A stretch of DNA of 64,000 bases from Tolumonas sp008015085. GTDB lineage: Bacteria; Pseudomonadota; Gammaproteobacteria; Enterobacterales; Aeromonadaceae. The notes below the pieces were generated by a model. The model was not told where the DNA came from, did not search any database, and saw only the letters and a list, made by a program, of their open reading frames with translations. The first letter of the stretch is position 1, and each line of letters starts with the position of its first letter. The stretch lies in assembly GCA_029265125.1 (NCBI GenBank), contig JAJUJX010000013.1:1-64000 (forward strand), given 5' to 3'. The position numbers and the translations under genes were made by a program. This document shows, in pieces, positions 48,388 to 57,733 of this stretch.

Positions 48388-50826
48388 ATGCCACATACTG
48401 CAACAGGCCATTTGCCGGGGCGTCAGGTTCACAAATTTGGAGGCAGTAGTTTAGCTGATCCAAATTGTTATCGCCGTGTCGCCGGATTAATTGAGCAAGA
48501 GTCGGATCCGCGCGCGTTGATCGTTGTTTCTGCCGCAGGGAAAACCACTAATCGGCTGTTGCAGGTCCTGGAGTTAACGGATGCCGGCGATGATGCGGCT
48601 GTTACTGCGTTGAATGGTTTACGAGCGTATCAGCTCAGTCTGATTGAGGGTGTCCTGGAAGGTCCTGCCCGGCAATCATTATCATTGCAGTTGATGGAAG
48701 ACATCGACATTATTGCGCGCGTACTGAATCGTGGATATGGCCGTTACGAACGTAATGGCATTTTAGCGCATGGAGAGGTCTGGTCTGCCCGATTATTAGC
48801 TGCTTTATTGACAGAAAGGGGTAATCAGGCTGCCTGGCTGGATGCCCGTCGGTTTATGTCTGCAGAAGAAGGTGCCTTGGCGCGCGTGAATATTCCGCTA
48901 TCGCGAGAAAAGCTGCGTGAGGCTCTAGCTGGAACCGGAGAACAGCGTGTTGTCGTGACAGGTTTTATTGCGGCAGATAGTGAGGGCCGTACTTTATTGC
49001 TGGGGCGGAATGGTTCTGATTATTCGGCGACGTTACTGGGGGCATTGGCGGATGCAGAATCATCCACGATCTGGAGCGATGTCGCAGGTGTATATAGTGC
49101 AGATCCCCGCTGTGTGAAGGATGCCAAGCTGCTGGAGCGGTTATCGCTAGATGAAGCCAATGAATTGGCGCGGCTGGGTGCCCCAGTACTGCACTCCCGT
49201 ACACTTCAGCCTTTACTGCAAAGTCAGCAAAAACTGGTGTTACGGTCGAGTTATGCTCCTAATGGTGGTTCATCGCATATCCTGAGGCGTAAATCACAGG
49301 TTAAAGGTGCTCGGATTGTTACTTCCCTGGATCAGATTGCTTTAATAGAGTTACGTGTTCAGCCTGGCAGTGATTATCAACAGGTGGTTAATCAGCTTGA
49401 TGAAATACTGGCGGCGCAACAGTTATCGCCCTTAGTCAGTAAATCACAGCCAGACCGTCGCGTCGTTCGTTTGGCGTATACACTGGAAATGATCGCTGAT
49501 GCTTATCAGCTACTGACTTCACATCAGGAATCGCTCAATTTAAAAGAGGTGATTCGCCGGGATGGATTTAGCCTGATTGGATTGGTTGGTACCGGTGTAT
49601 GTGATAATGCCGAGCAATGTCATCGTTTTTATCGTCTACTGGTTGATCAACCTCTGGAGTTTATTTTTACGTCGCCAGATGGACTGAGCCTGGTGGCTGT
49701 GGTGCGTGAAATAACACTGGAACCTTTGCTGATTGCTTTACATCATGCCATGTTTTTACAAACGAAACGCGTAGGGCTAGTTGTCTTAGGGAAAGGGAAT
49801 ATAGGAAGCCAGTGGCTGAAATTACTGGCGAAGGAAAAGCATCATCTTGAACATGCCCATCAGCTGACGCTGACACTTTTCGGCGTGTTTGATTCCCGTG
49901 GCGGCATGATCAGTGAAGATGGTCTTGATCCGTTGCAGGTACTCGACAGCTTTGATCCTCAGCCGGTTATTTGGGCTGAGTTACTGGTACAGCTGGAACA
50001 GCATCCTTTTGATGAGCTGATCATCCTTGATCTGACTGCAAGTGAAACGGTCAGTAGCTATTATCCGGAATTCGCACAGATTGGTGCGCATCTGATCACC
50101 GCCAATAAGCTGGCGGGTGCGGCAGAAAGTGCTTTCTATCAGCGAGTTTGCCAGAGCTTTGCCGAGCATCAGGTGCAATGGCGCTATAATGCGACCGTAG
50201 GAGCCGGGTTACCGGTTCAGGCTTGTATTCGTATGATGCGTGAATCCGGCGATCGGGTTCATGGTATCTCTGGTATTTTTTCTGGTACGCTGAGCTGGTT
50301 GTTCCAGCAGTATGATGGCTCTGTTCCTTTCTCTGAGCTGGTTGATCAGGCGTGGCAACATGGTTTGACGGAGCCAGATCCAAGAGAAGATCTTTCAGGG
50401 CATGATGTGCGTCGTAAGTTGCTGATCCTTGCACGTGAAGCGGGGCTGGAGCTGGAACCGGATCATATTTCGTTGCAGAGCCTGGTTCCTGCTGAACTGG
50501 CTGATATTCCACTGGAAGCCTTTTTTGAGGGGCTAACTGCGCTGGATCATACTGTGGAAACGGCCTTTGATGAGGCACGGGCACACGGGAAAGTCCTGCG
50601 TTACGTGGCTCGTCTGGATAGAGATGGCTCAGCCAGAGTCGGATTGGACATGCTGTCACCAGAGCATCCGTTTGCTAATCTGCGTCCGTGCGATAATATT
50701 TTCTCTATCGAAACTGATTTTTACCGAACCAATCCACTGATCCTGCAAGGTCCCGGAGCTGGTCGTGAAGTGACGGCTGCTGCGGTACAAGCTGATTTGT
50801 GGAAGATTTGTGCTACGCTGAAATAG
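48388..50826 (+). CDS. metL: Bifunctional aspartokinase II / homoserine dehydrogenase II
   Basis: 812 residues. The kinase domain opens with VHKFGGSSLADP and has GRNGSDYSATLLGALADA; a short linker ACT region follows, and the dehydrogenase domain begins at VGLVVLGKGNIGSQWL, with ITANKLAGAA and the NATVGAGLPVQ catalytic segment. It supplies homoserine for methionine. MetL in E. coli is insensitive to threonine and controlled by MetJ, which fits the met boxes upstream. metB-metL order is the E. coli one. Confidence 0.96.
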   Translation: MPHTATGHLPGRQVHKFGGSSLADPNCYRRVAGLIEQESDPRALIVVSAAGKTTNRLLQVLELTDAGDDAAVTALNGLRAYQLSLIEGVLEGPARQSLSLQLMEDIDIIARVLNRGYGRYERNGILAHGEVWSARLLAALLTERGNQAAWLDARRFMSAEEGALARVNIPLSREKLREALAGTGEQRVVVTGFIAADSEGRTLLLGRNGSDYSATLLGALADAESSTIWSDVAGVYSADPRCVKDAKLLERLSLDEANELARLGAPVLHSRTLQPLLQSQQKLVLRSSYAPNGGSSHILRRKSQVKGARIVTSLDQIALIELRVQPGSDYQQVVNQLDEILAAQQLSPLVSKSQPDRRVVRLAYTLEMIADAYQLLTSHQESLNLKEVIRRDGFSLIGLVGTGVCDNAEQCHRFYRLLVDQPLEFIFTSPDGLSLVAVVREITLEPLLIALHHAMFLQTKRVGLVVLGKGNIGSQWLKLLAKEKHHLEHAHQLTLTLFGVFDSRGGMISEDGLDPLQVLDSFDPQPVIWAELLVQLEQHPFDELIILDLTASETVSSYYPEFAQIGAHLITANKLAGAAESAFYQRVCQSFAEHQVQWRYNATVGAGLPVQACIRMMRESGDRVHGISGIFSGTLSWLFQQYDGSVPFSELVDQAWQHGLTEPDPREDLSGHDVRRKLLILAREAGLELEPDHISLQSLVPAELADIPLEAFFEGLTALDHTVETAFDEARAHGKVLRYVARLDRDGSARVGLDMLSPEHPFANLRPCDNIFSIETDFYRTNPLILQGPGAGREVTAAAVQADLWKICATLK

Positions 50827-50827
50827 C

Positions 50828-51109
50828 TCAATAGGCTCGGAATGACGTCACGTTTACCGAGCCAGGTTCAAGTTCAGTAACTTCAATAGAATCGACGCTG
50901 GCTGTTCTCGGTCCGGACTGCAGCCAGTGGATCAGTTTTTCAACGGCATGGGCATCACCCTCAGCCAGTACCTCGACTGAGCCATCAGATAAATTCGTTG
51001 CTCTGCCACGCAACCCCAATTTGCTGGCTTCCTGATGTGTGAAATAGCGAAAACCCACTCCCTGCACAATGCCGTAGACTTGAACTCTGACACTACGAAT
51101 TTGTGACAT
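50828..51109 (-). CDS. yccX: Acylphosphatase
   Basis: 93 residues, the standard small alpha/beta fold. VQVYGIVQGVGFRYFTHQEAS contains the catalytic Arg, and TNLSDGSVEV carries the conserved Asn. It hydrolyses acyl phosphates such as carbamoyl or acetyl phosphate. It converges with metL, one base between stops. Confidence 0.95.
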   Translation of the reverse strand: MSQIRSVRVQVYGIVQGVGFRYFTHQEASKLGLRGRATNLSDGSVEVLAEGDAHAVEKLIHWLQSGPRTASVDSIEVTELEPGSVNVTSFRAY

Positions 51110-51252
51110 GCTGATTCCTTTATCTGTGTCGTTGTTATGATTAACTTAGTTATAACTCAGCATTGCAGCAAGTTATCACGCAATGTTGCGATCTGAATTG
51201 TTGATTCCGGCGTATAAATGGCGAGCTCATATTTTATATTCGGGAATGTAGC

Positions 51253-52071
51253 ATGCCAGAATTACCAGAAGTTGAAGTTAGTCGGTTGGGTATTACGCCT
51301 TGGCTCGAGGGCGTTATGGTACAACGGGTGATTATTCGTCATCCGCGTTTGCGCTGGCCGATCCCTGCTGAAATACATCTGCTGGAAGGTCAGCCTTTGC
51401 ATAAAATTGAGCGTCGGGCTAAATATTTACTGTTGCACTCCACGCTTGGCGCCGCCATTTTGCATTTAGGAATGTCTGGACGGTTACGTATTCTTCCCTC
51501 AGGTACCCCCGCAGAAAAGCACGATCATGTTGATATCGAACTGGCAAACGGCAAATTGCTGCGTTTTCATGATCCCCGGCGGTTTGGGGCGCTGTTGTGG
51601 ACATCAGAAGATCCTTTCCAGCATCCGTTACTGAAAAACATGGGGCCTGAACCGTTGACTGAAACGTTCTCTGGCGATTATCTCTGGCAGCGCAGCCGGA
51701 AAAGCATTACTGCGATAAAACCTTGGTTGATGAACAATCATGTTGTCGTTGGTATCGGGAATATCTATGCCAATGAGGCCTTGTTCATGGCGCACATCCA
51801 CCCTAAACGTTCAGCGAATACATTATCACATGAGGAATGCGTGCTGTTGGTTAAGGAGGTGAAAGAGGTATTAGCACGGGCGATAGAGCAGGGCGGCACA
51901 ACGTTGCGCGATTTTATGCGCACGGATGGTAAGCCTGGCTATTTTGTGCAGGAATTGCAGGTTTACGGTCGGGCTGGTTTGCCGTGCTCTGTTTGTATGC
52001 ACCCACTGGAAGAACTGCGCCTTGGTCAGCGCAGCAGTGTGTATTGCCCGGTTTGCCAGCCAATGCGCTGA
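51253..52071 (+). CDS. mutM: Formamidopyrimidine-DNA glycosylase
   Basis: 272 residues (E. coli 269). The catalytic Pro2 and Glu3 (MPELPEVEV), Lys57 (RRAKYLLL) and a C-terminal zinc finger (CSVCMHP .. YCPVCQ) are all present. It removes 8-oxoguanine and formamidopyrimidines and nicks the abasic site. Converges with coaD. Confidence 0.97.
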   Translation: MPELPEVEVSRLGITPWLEGVMVQRVIIRHPRLRWPIPAEIHLLEGQPLHKIERRAKYLLLHSTLGAAILHLGMSGRLRILPSGTPAEKHDHVDIELANGKLLRFHDPRRFGALLWTSEDPFQHPLLKNMGPEPLTETFSGDYLWQRSRKSITAIKPWLMNNHVVVGIGNIYANEALFMAHIHPKRSANTLSHEECVLLVKEVKEVLARAIEQGGTTLRDFMRTDGKPGYFVQELQVYGRAGLPCSVCMHPLEELRLGQRSSVYCPVCQPMR

Positions 52072-52078
52072 AGTTGAA

Positions 52079-52567
52079 TCAGCGATGCTGGATCTGTTTG
52101 GCTTTGATGGCGTCAGCAACATTTGGTGTGACGAACTGGCTTGCATCACCGCCATGCAGCGCGATTTCTCTGACCAGCGTAGACGATACAAATGCGTATT
52201 GTTCTGCTGGTGGCAGGAAAACGATCTCCATCTCGGGCATCATGCGGCGGTACATGGCTGCCAGTTGTGACTCATATTCAAAATCACTGCCTGTGCGGAT
52301 ACCGCGCAGTAATACTGTGGCTTGTTGCACTTTCATGAAATCAATCAGCAGACTACTGAAACCGGTGACAGAGACATTCGGCAGATCCTGACAGCACTCT
52401 TTTGCTAATGCGATCCGTTCATCCAGTGTAAACAACGGACGTTTACCCGGGCTGGCCGCAACTGCCAGTATGACTTCATCAAAGAGAGATGATGCACGGT
52501 TGATCAGATCTAAATGTCCGCTGGTGAGAGGATCAAAGGTTCCGGGGAATACCACTTTCTGATGCAT
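52079..52567 (-). CDS. coaD: Pantetheine-phosphate adenylyltransferase
   Basis: 162 residues from the ATG at 52567, which yields the normal N-terminus (QKVVFPGTFDPLTSGHLDLI, with the TxGH nucleotidyl-transfer motif). In-frame ATGs further upstream would add 27 atypical residues. The C-terminal FVSSTLVREIA is conserved. It makes dephospho-CoA. The mutM-coaD pair is common in enterics and relatives; waaA also lies nearby. Confidence 0.96.
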   Translation of the reverse strand: MHQKVVFPGTFDPLTSGHLDLINRASSLFDEVILAVAASPGKRPLFTLDERIALAKECCQDLPNVSVTGFSSLLIDFMKVQQATVLLRGIRTGSDFEYESQLAAMYRRMMPEMEIVFLPPAEQYAFVSSTLVREIALHGGDASQFVTPNVADAIKAKQIQHR

Positions 52568-52701
52568 ATTGGTGTCACAGCCTTTCTGAGTTATGGATTT
52601 CATTATAAGAATTGTGGGGCGTTTTAGATACATTGACAGGCTTTGCAAAACGATGAAGTCAGGCTATTGTTAGCTCGCCATCAATAACGGAGGATCGGCA
52701 A

Positions 52702-53091
52702 ATGTCTACTTTCTGGGGTGTTATTGCCCGACTGTTAGTTGTTTCATTACTGGCGTTGTCGTTACCGGCCAAAGCTTCAATGATGTCCACTCAGGCGACA
52801 ATGCCTGCAGTTCATCAGACCAGTGAACGCACACATGTCATGCAGTTTTTGGCCAGAGAAGATGTGGCAAAACAGATTGCAGCGCAAGGTGTGGATGTTG
52901 CTTTGGTTAAACAGCGTGTCGCTGCGATGAATGATGATGAAATCAATCAGTTATCTACGAAGATTGATCAGTTACCCGCTGCTGGTGGTGGGGAGATTAT
53001 TGGTGCTGTGTTGTTTGTTTTCATCGTACTGCTGGTCACGGATATTCTTGGCCTGACCAAGGTATTCCCATTTACCCGTTCTGTACGCTAA
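52702..53091 (+). CDS. PA2779-type small exported/membrane protein
   Basis: 129 residues. An N-terminal signal sequence (VIARLLVVSLLALSLPAKA) precedes a soluble helical part (VMQFLAREDVAKQIAAQGVD, VKQRVAAMNDDEINQLS) and a C-terminal hydrophobic helix directly after a triple glycine (PAAGGGEIIGAVLFVFIVLL). The pairing with the next gene matches the conserved PA2779-PA2778 pair of Pseudomonas, whose role is unknown. The glycine stretch before a hydrophobic peptide resembles the site cleaved by C39 peptidases, and the next gene encodes a C39-like peptidase. GGAGG lies before the ATG. Confidence 0.75.
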   Translation: MSTFWGVIARLLVVSLLALSLPAKASMMSTQATMPAVHQTSERTHVMQFLAREDVAKQIAAQGVDVALVKQRVAAMNDDEINQLSTKIDQLPAAGGGEIIGAVLFVFIVLLVTDILGLTKVFPFTRSVR

Positions 53092-53094
53092 GTT

Positions 53095-54015
53095 ATGCGG
53101 TTTATCTTACAAGCCCTCCTTCTGGTGGGCTTTTTCTCTTTAGCTGGGTGTGCTCACCGCTCGGAGCTTACGTCAGCTCATCCTGCCGAAAAACAATTAA
53201 ATGTACCATTTATTCAACAGGATGATGCCTACTGTGGTCCGTCTGCTTTAGCTATGGTGCTGGCGCAGCAAAATAAATCAGTCAACGTTGCTGAGTTGGC
53301 AAAAGAGATGCTACTACCGGCACGTGGTGGTTCACTGCAGATTGAATTGAAGGCTAGTGTCCGCAGGCAGGGCTATCTGGCGTATGAAATTACGCCGACG
53401 ATGGATGCATTGTTAACGGAAATTGAAGCGGGTCGTCCGGTCATTGTTTTGCTGAATCTGGCTTTTAATTGGTATCCGAAATGGCATTATGCCGTTGTGA
53501 CCGGGTATGATTTGCAGCACGATGAGATTATTGTGCATTCAGGCGAACAGGCTTATCAGCGTTGGTCATTGACACAGTTTGACAATCTCTGGCAGCGAGG
53601 TGGTCGCTGGGGCCTGATGGCTATTTCCCCCGAACAGCCTCCTTCTCTATCCATGCAAGAACAGCCATATTTGCAGGCGGCCGTTGATCTGGAAAATACA
53701 GCCGGACTGAATGCGGCAGCTCCAGCGTATGCGGCGGCGCAGCGGCAGTGGCGGGATAATCTGACCGCTTTAGTAGGGTTAGGAAATGCAGCATATCAAC
53801 GTCGTGACTTAGTCAGTGCACAGCAGTGGTTAGCGATGGCGGCAGAGAAGCATCCTCAATCAGCTGTTGCAGCTAATAACCTTGCGCAAGTATTACTGGA
53901 GCAGGGCGATCTGGCTCATGCGTTTATCTGGGCGCAGAAAGCTGTGCTGGCTGACGGCGGAGCTCCGGCAAAAGATACATTGCAGCAGGTTTTACATGCT
54001 CTGCATGCGCAGTGA
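53095..54015 (+). CDS. PA2778-type C39-like cysteine peptidase lipoprotein with TPR repeats
   Basis: 306 residues. A lipoprotein signal (FFSLAGC, lipid-modified Cys near residue 19) sends it to the envelope. The papain-like C39 domain has the nucleophile in DDAYCGPSALAMVL and the His in WHYAVVTGYD, with a following acid/amide in HSGE. TPR-like helices fill the C-terminal half (ALVGLGNAAYQRRDLVSAQQWLAMAAEK, AANNLAQVLLEQGDLAHAF). Three bases after the PA2779-like gene, so co-translated. Activity and substrate are unproven; the neighbour is the obvious candidate substrate. Confidence 0.8.
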   Translation: MRFILQALLLVGFFSLAGCAHRSELTSAHPAEKQLNVPFIQQDDAYCGPSALAMVLAQQNKSVNVAELAKEMLLPARGGSLQIELKASVRRQGYLAYEITPTMDALLTEIEAGRPVIVLLNLAFNWYPKWHYAVVTGYDLQHDEIIVHSGEQAYQRWSLTQFDNLWQRGGRWGLMAISPEQPPSLSMQEQPYLQAAVDLENTAGLNAAAPAYAAAQRQWRDNLTALVGLGNAAYQRRDLVSAQQWLAMAAEKHPQSAVAANNLAQVLLEQGDLAHAFIWAQKAVLADGGAPAKDTLQQVLHALHAQ

Positions 54016-54084
54016 TCTTACCAGAAATGCAAAACTGGCCTGACACAGGTAGAATTGTACGATTATATTGCCGGGAACAAGGCC

Positions 54085-54804
54085 ATGAGTGCTATGCAAA
54101 TTCTGAAAAGTGACGGACAAATCTGTTGTTTTGATCCTTCGCTGGCACCGGATTTCGGGCCTGAATATTTTTCAGCAGATTACTGGCAGCAGCAACAGGC
54201 AATCACCGGACAGTCGCATGGTCGTGGTGTTACTTGGTTTGTCCGGCATTATTCTGCCGATTGGGTCTTGCGCCATTATTGGCGGGGGGGCCTGATTGGC
54301 CGTTATATTCCGGATCATTTCTGTTTTACCGGATTAAAACATACCCGCTCATTTGCAGAGTTTAATCTTCTGAAAAAACTGGTTGATGAAGATCTGCCGG
54401 TGCCTCGTCCTATCGCTGCCCGGATAGTACGCAAAGGCTGGCATTATCAGGCTGATATATTAATTGAACGGATCCCCGGCGCTCAGGATCTGGTGCAGCT
54501 GCTCAAGCAGGAAGCGTTATCACAGGAGACATGGCAACAAATCGGTCAGGTACTTGCTCAGTTTCATCAGGCTGGGGTTTATCACGCGGATCTGAACGCA
54601 CACAATATTCTACGCGATGCTAATGGTAAGATCTGGATAATCGATTTTGATAAAGGTGCAATCCGGCGGCCGGGCCGCTGGCAGGCCAAAAATCTGGCCC
54701 GTTTATTACGTTCATTACAAAAAGAAACGGCACTGCATCCACTGTTCCATTGGCATTCGGATGACTGGCAAAACTTGCTGGTGGCCTATCAGTCTTATCG
54801 CTGA
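54085..54804 (+). CDS. kdkA: 3-deoxy-D-manno-octulosonic acid (Kdo) kinase
   Basis: 239 residues from the ATG at 54085 (54094 is possible). A small RIO/APH-like kinase: RHYWRGGLIGRYIPDHF near the N-terminus, DLPVPRPIAARI, the catalytic loop YHADLNAHNIL and the metal-binding IIDFDKGAIR. KdkA phosphorylates the Kdo residue of lipopolysaccharide at O-4 in species that carry one Kdo, such as Haemophilus and Vibrio. The 3' end overlaps that of the convergent waaA by ten bases. Confidence 0.9.
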   Translation: MSAMQILKSDGQICCFDPSLAPDFGPEYFSADYWQQQQAITGQSHGRGVTWFVRHYSADWVLRHYWRGGLIGRYIPDHFCFTGLKHTRSFAEFNLLKKLVDEDLPVPRPIAARIVRKGWHYQADILIERIPGAQDLVQLLKQEALSQETWQQIGQVLAQFHQAGVYHADLNAHNILRDANGKIWIIDFDKGAIRRPGRWQAKNLARLLRSLQKETALHPLFHWHSDDWQNLLVAYQSYR

Positions 54805-56063
54805 AATAGGCCCATGACCTTTTCTATCTCGGACAAACTCTTCGCTAATGCTCCCTGATTGGCCGCAACTACATCAAATCCCTGCATACCCATCTTGTGG
54901 CATTCTTCTTTTGTGCTAAGCAATTCAAGTACTGTTGTGGCTAATTCATTCTCATTATGCACCAGCCGGCATGCTTTTTTTTCCACTAACTGCCTGGTGA
55001 TATCGCTGAAATTGAAAAAATGCGGGCCAATCAGAGTGGCTTTGGCTAATGCGGCAGGCTCCAGCAGGTTATGGCCTCCGACCGGAACCAGACTGCCGCC
55101 CATAAATGCCAAATCAGCGATTTGGAAGTAATAAGCCATTTCACCCATGCTGTTACCAAGCAGGATCTGTTCTTGTGGTAAAACGGTGCGTTGTTCTGAG
55201 CGCCGGCACAGCGAAAAGTTCTGATTCAGGCATAGCTGAGCAACATCATCAAATCGTTCCGGATGACGGGGAACCAGTAATAATAATGCCTCCGGGATCT
55301 GCTGCAAAACCTGCTGATGTGCGGCCAGAATCAGTTCATCCTCACCTTTATGCGTGCTGGCTGCGATCCAGACTGGACGCTGGTTTAAAGTTTGGTGGAA
55401 TGCTTCTCCGGCCTCTATCTGTTGTTGATCCAGCTGAATATCAAATTTGATGGAGCCAGTGATTGATAGCTGGTGGTCAGCAATTCCTAAACGTTTGAAT
55501 CTGGCGGCATCGTCGCGATGCTGACACAGCAAAAGTGTCAGTGATATTCCCATTTGCCGGAAGAAAGTCCGAATGTGTTGATAACGTTGGCAGGAGCGTT
55601 CGGAAAGGCGTGCATTGAGGATCACAACCGGTATTTTTTGTTGGCCGCAGTGAGCCAGGAGATTCGGCCATAACTCTGTTTCCATGATGAGCAATGCTCG
55701 GGGTTGGATCTGTTTTAAGAACCGGCAGACTGCACCAGGATAATCCAGCGGTGCATAACGATGTTCAACCAGCCCGCCTAATCTGGCAGCCTGATCGGCG
55801 CCGGTACGGGTTGTGGTTGTGAGCAGAATAGGCAAGTCCGGATGGCATTTCTTTAGCTCTTTGATAAGCGGTGTCACAGCAATCGTTTCGCCCACACTGA
55901 CAGCATGGATCCACAGTGGAGATAGGCCATCGGTTTTGTTCACAAAGCCAAAATGCTCTTTCCAGCGAACGCCGAAACCCGGTTTACCCTGTCGTGGGCG
56001 ATATAGCAGAAATAGCACGACCGGCATCAGTAAATAAATAATCAGGGTATAAAGTAAACGCAT
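54795..56063 (-). CDS. waaA: Kdo transferase (lipid A inner core)
   Basis: 422 residues, GT30 family. An N-terminal membrane anchor (LLYTLIIYLLMPVVLFLLY) is followed by PLWIHAVSVGETIAVTPLI, ILLTTTTRTGADQAARL, PRALLIMETELWPNLL and the C-terminal VPVGGHNLLEPAALAKATLIGPHFFNF. It transfers Kdo from CMP-Kdo to lipid IVA on the cytoplasmic face. With KdkA next door it is probably a mono-functional transferase. Confidence 0.95.
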   Translation of the reverse strand: MRLLYTLIIYLLMPVVLFLLYRPRQGKPGFGVRWKEHFGFVNKTDGLSPLWIHAVSVGETIAVTPLIKELKKCHPDLPILLTTTTRTGADQAARLGGLVEHRYAPLDYPGAVCRFLKQIQPRALLIMETELWPNLLAHCGQQKIPVVILNARLSERSCQRYQHIRTFFRQMGISLTLLLCQHRDDAARFKRLGIADHQLSITGSIKFDIQLDQQQIEAGEAFHQTLNQRPVWIAASTHKGEDELILAAHQQVLQQIPEALLLLVPRHPERFDDVAQLCLNQNFSLCRRSEQRTVLPQEQILLGNSMGEMAYYFQIADLAFMGGSLVPVGGHNLLEPAALAKATLIGPHFFNFSDITRQLVEKKACRLVHNENELATTVLELLSTKEECHKMGMQGFDVVAANQGALAKSLSEIEKVMGLFQR

Positions 56064-56493
56064 AAAACTAAGCCGGCAGAAAGTAGGGGCGACAGTATCA
56101 GAAAAACCGATCCGGCTGGCAAGCAGAGTCTATTGGTGCATAAACCATCGGATCGCGCCATTTTAGAGCAAAGAGGCAGGAAAAAGCGGAATCACTAAAA
56201 ATATACTCTGCTAAGCAGACAGATATCTTGTTTTTTATTTTAGTTAATAAAACCAGATAATTTGCATAATGCAGAATATATCACTACATTTAGTGTTTAA
56301 TGCTAATTCTGGCTCTATTTTTGCAATTTATTAAGGCGATCTATGTGGCAGACGCGAGCTTTTACCAAAGAATATTTTTCACTCCTGCTATTGTCTTACG
56401 CCATATGGCAGTGATAGAAAACGGTAAAAGTATCCAGGTTGTATACAAAAAAGACCCAAATGGACTTGACGTCCGATAATCGAGGGAATCTGC
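56064..56493 (+). promoter_or_regulatory. Long leader/control region before livJ
   Basis: 430 bases between waaA and livJ with no credible gene. AT-rich with a GCATAATGC palindrome near 56263 and a perfect GCCATATGGC palindrome at 56400-56409. Long AT-rich regulatory regions are typical of Lrp-controlled liv genes; no specific operator could be assigned. Confidence 0.4.
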
Positions 56494-57609
56494 ATGAAAA
56501 AAATGTCAAAACTGATGGTTGCAGCTGCGGTATCGACAGCGCTGTTTGGTGCTGGTTCTGCTATGGCGGAAGAGACCATCAAAATTGGTATCGCTGGTCC
56601 GGTAACAGGCCCTGTTGCTCAATACGGTGATATGGAGTTTACCGGTGGCCTGATGGCGGTGGAACAGATCAATGCTGCAGGTGGTATCAAGGGTAAAAAA
56701 CTGGAAGCCATCAAATATGATGATGCTTGCGATCCTAAACAAGCGGTTGCGGTTGCTAACAAGGTCGTCAACGATGGTGTTAAATATGTCATCGGCCATC
56801 TGTGTTCAGACAGCACTCTGCCATCGTCAGATGTTTATGAAGACGAAGGCATTCTGATGATCACTCCAGCTGCGACTGCACCGAAAATCACTCAGCGTGA
56901 TTATAAACTGGTGCTGCGTACAACCGGTTTGGATAGTGATCAGGGGCCGACAGCTGCTAATTACATCACTTCTGTCATCAAGCCAAAAACTATTGCGGTT
57001 ATTCATGACAAGAAACAATACGGCGAAGGTATCGCAACGTCAGTTTATGAAACACTGAAGAAAAGCGGTGCAAACGTAGTTGATTTCGAAGGTGTGACCG
57101 CTGGCGATAAAGATTTCTCTGCACTGATCGCTAAGCTGAAAAAACTGAACGTTGATTTCGTGTATTACGGTGGCTATCACCCTGAGCTGGGTCTGATCCT
57201 GCGTCAGTCAGCAGAAAAAGGTTTTACTGCTAAATACATGGGGCCGGAAGGCGTAGGTAACAAAGATATCTCTGCTATCGCGGGTAAAGCGTCAGAAGGT
57301 ATGTATGTCACTATGCTGAAAAAATACGATCAAGATCCAGCTAACGCAAACATCGTAGAAGCGTTTAAAGCGAAGAAGCAGGATTACTCAGGCCCATTCG
57401 TATGGACTACCTATGCGGCAATTCAGTCTCTGGCTGCGGGTATCAATGGCGCTGGTGAAGAACCTGCGGATATCGCTGATTACCTGCGTGCTAACAAAGT
57501 GGATACCGTAATGGGCCCACTGGAATGGTCTGCAAGCGGCGATCTGAAAAACTTTAAATTTGGTGTCTATCAGTGGCACGCGGATGGCACATCCAGCGTA
57601 CTGCAATAA
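56494..57609 (+). CDS. livJ: Branched-chain amino acid ABC transporter, periplasmic binding protein
   Basis: 371 residues with a signal peptide (MKKMSKLMVAAAVSTALFGA, cleavage after SAMA). The mature part follows the LivJ/LivK fold: EETIKIGIAGPVTGPVAQYGDM, HLCSDSTLPSSDVYEDEGILMITPAATAP and TTGLDSDQGPTAANYI. It binds Leu, Ile and Val for LivHMGF. AGGGAA lies before the ATG. A terminator-like hairpin separates it from livH, allowing excess binding protein. Confidence 0.95.
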   Translation: MKKMSKLMVAAAVSTALFGAGSAMAEETIKIGIAGPVTGPVAQYGDMEFTGGLMAVEQINAAGGIKGKKLEAIKYDDACDPKQAVAVANKVVNDGVKYVIGHLCSDSTLPSSDVYEDEGILMITPAATAPKITQRDYKLVLRTTGLDSDQGPTAANYITSVIKPKTIAVIHDKKQYGEGIATSVYETLKKSGANVVDFEGVTAGDKDFSALIAKLKKLNVDFVYYGGYHPELGLILRQSAEKGFTAKYMGPEGVGNKDISAIAGKASEGMYVTMLKKYDQDPANANIVEAFKAKKQDYSGPFVWTTYAAIQSLAAGINGAGEEPADIADYLRANKVDTVMGPLEWSASGDLKNFKFGVYQWHADGTSSVLQ

Positions 57610-57627
57610 AACATCCGCTAACTCTGA

Positions 57628-57660
57628 AGCGGGGCTGTTATTACGGCCCTGCTTTTTATT
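57628..57660 (+). terminator. Intercistronic terminator/attenuator after livJ
   Basis: Stem AGCGGGGC/GCCCTGCT (one G-T pair) followed by TTTTTATTT. Probably partial, so that livHMGF are expressed at a lower level than livJ. Confidence 0.75.
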
Positions 57661-57733
57661 TATCGGGTAGGTAACAGTAACTTCTTTCCGCGCTGATCCT
57701 CGTCCTTCGCGGATCGCACAGGAACAACGGTCT

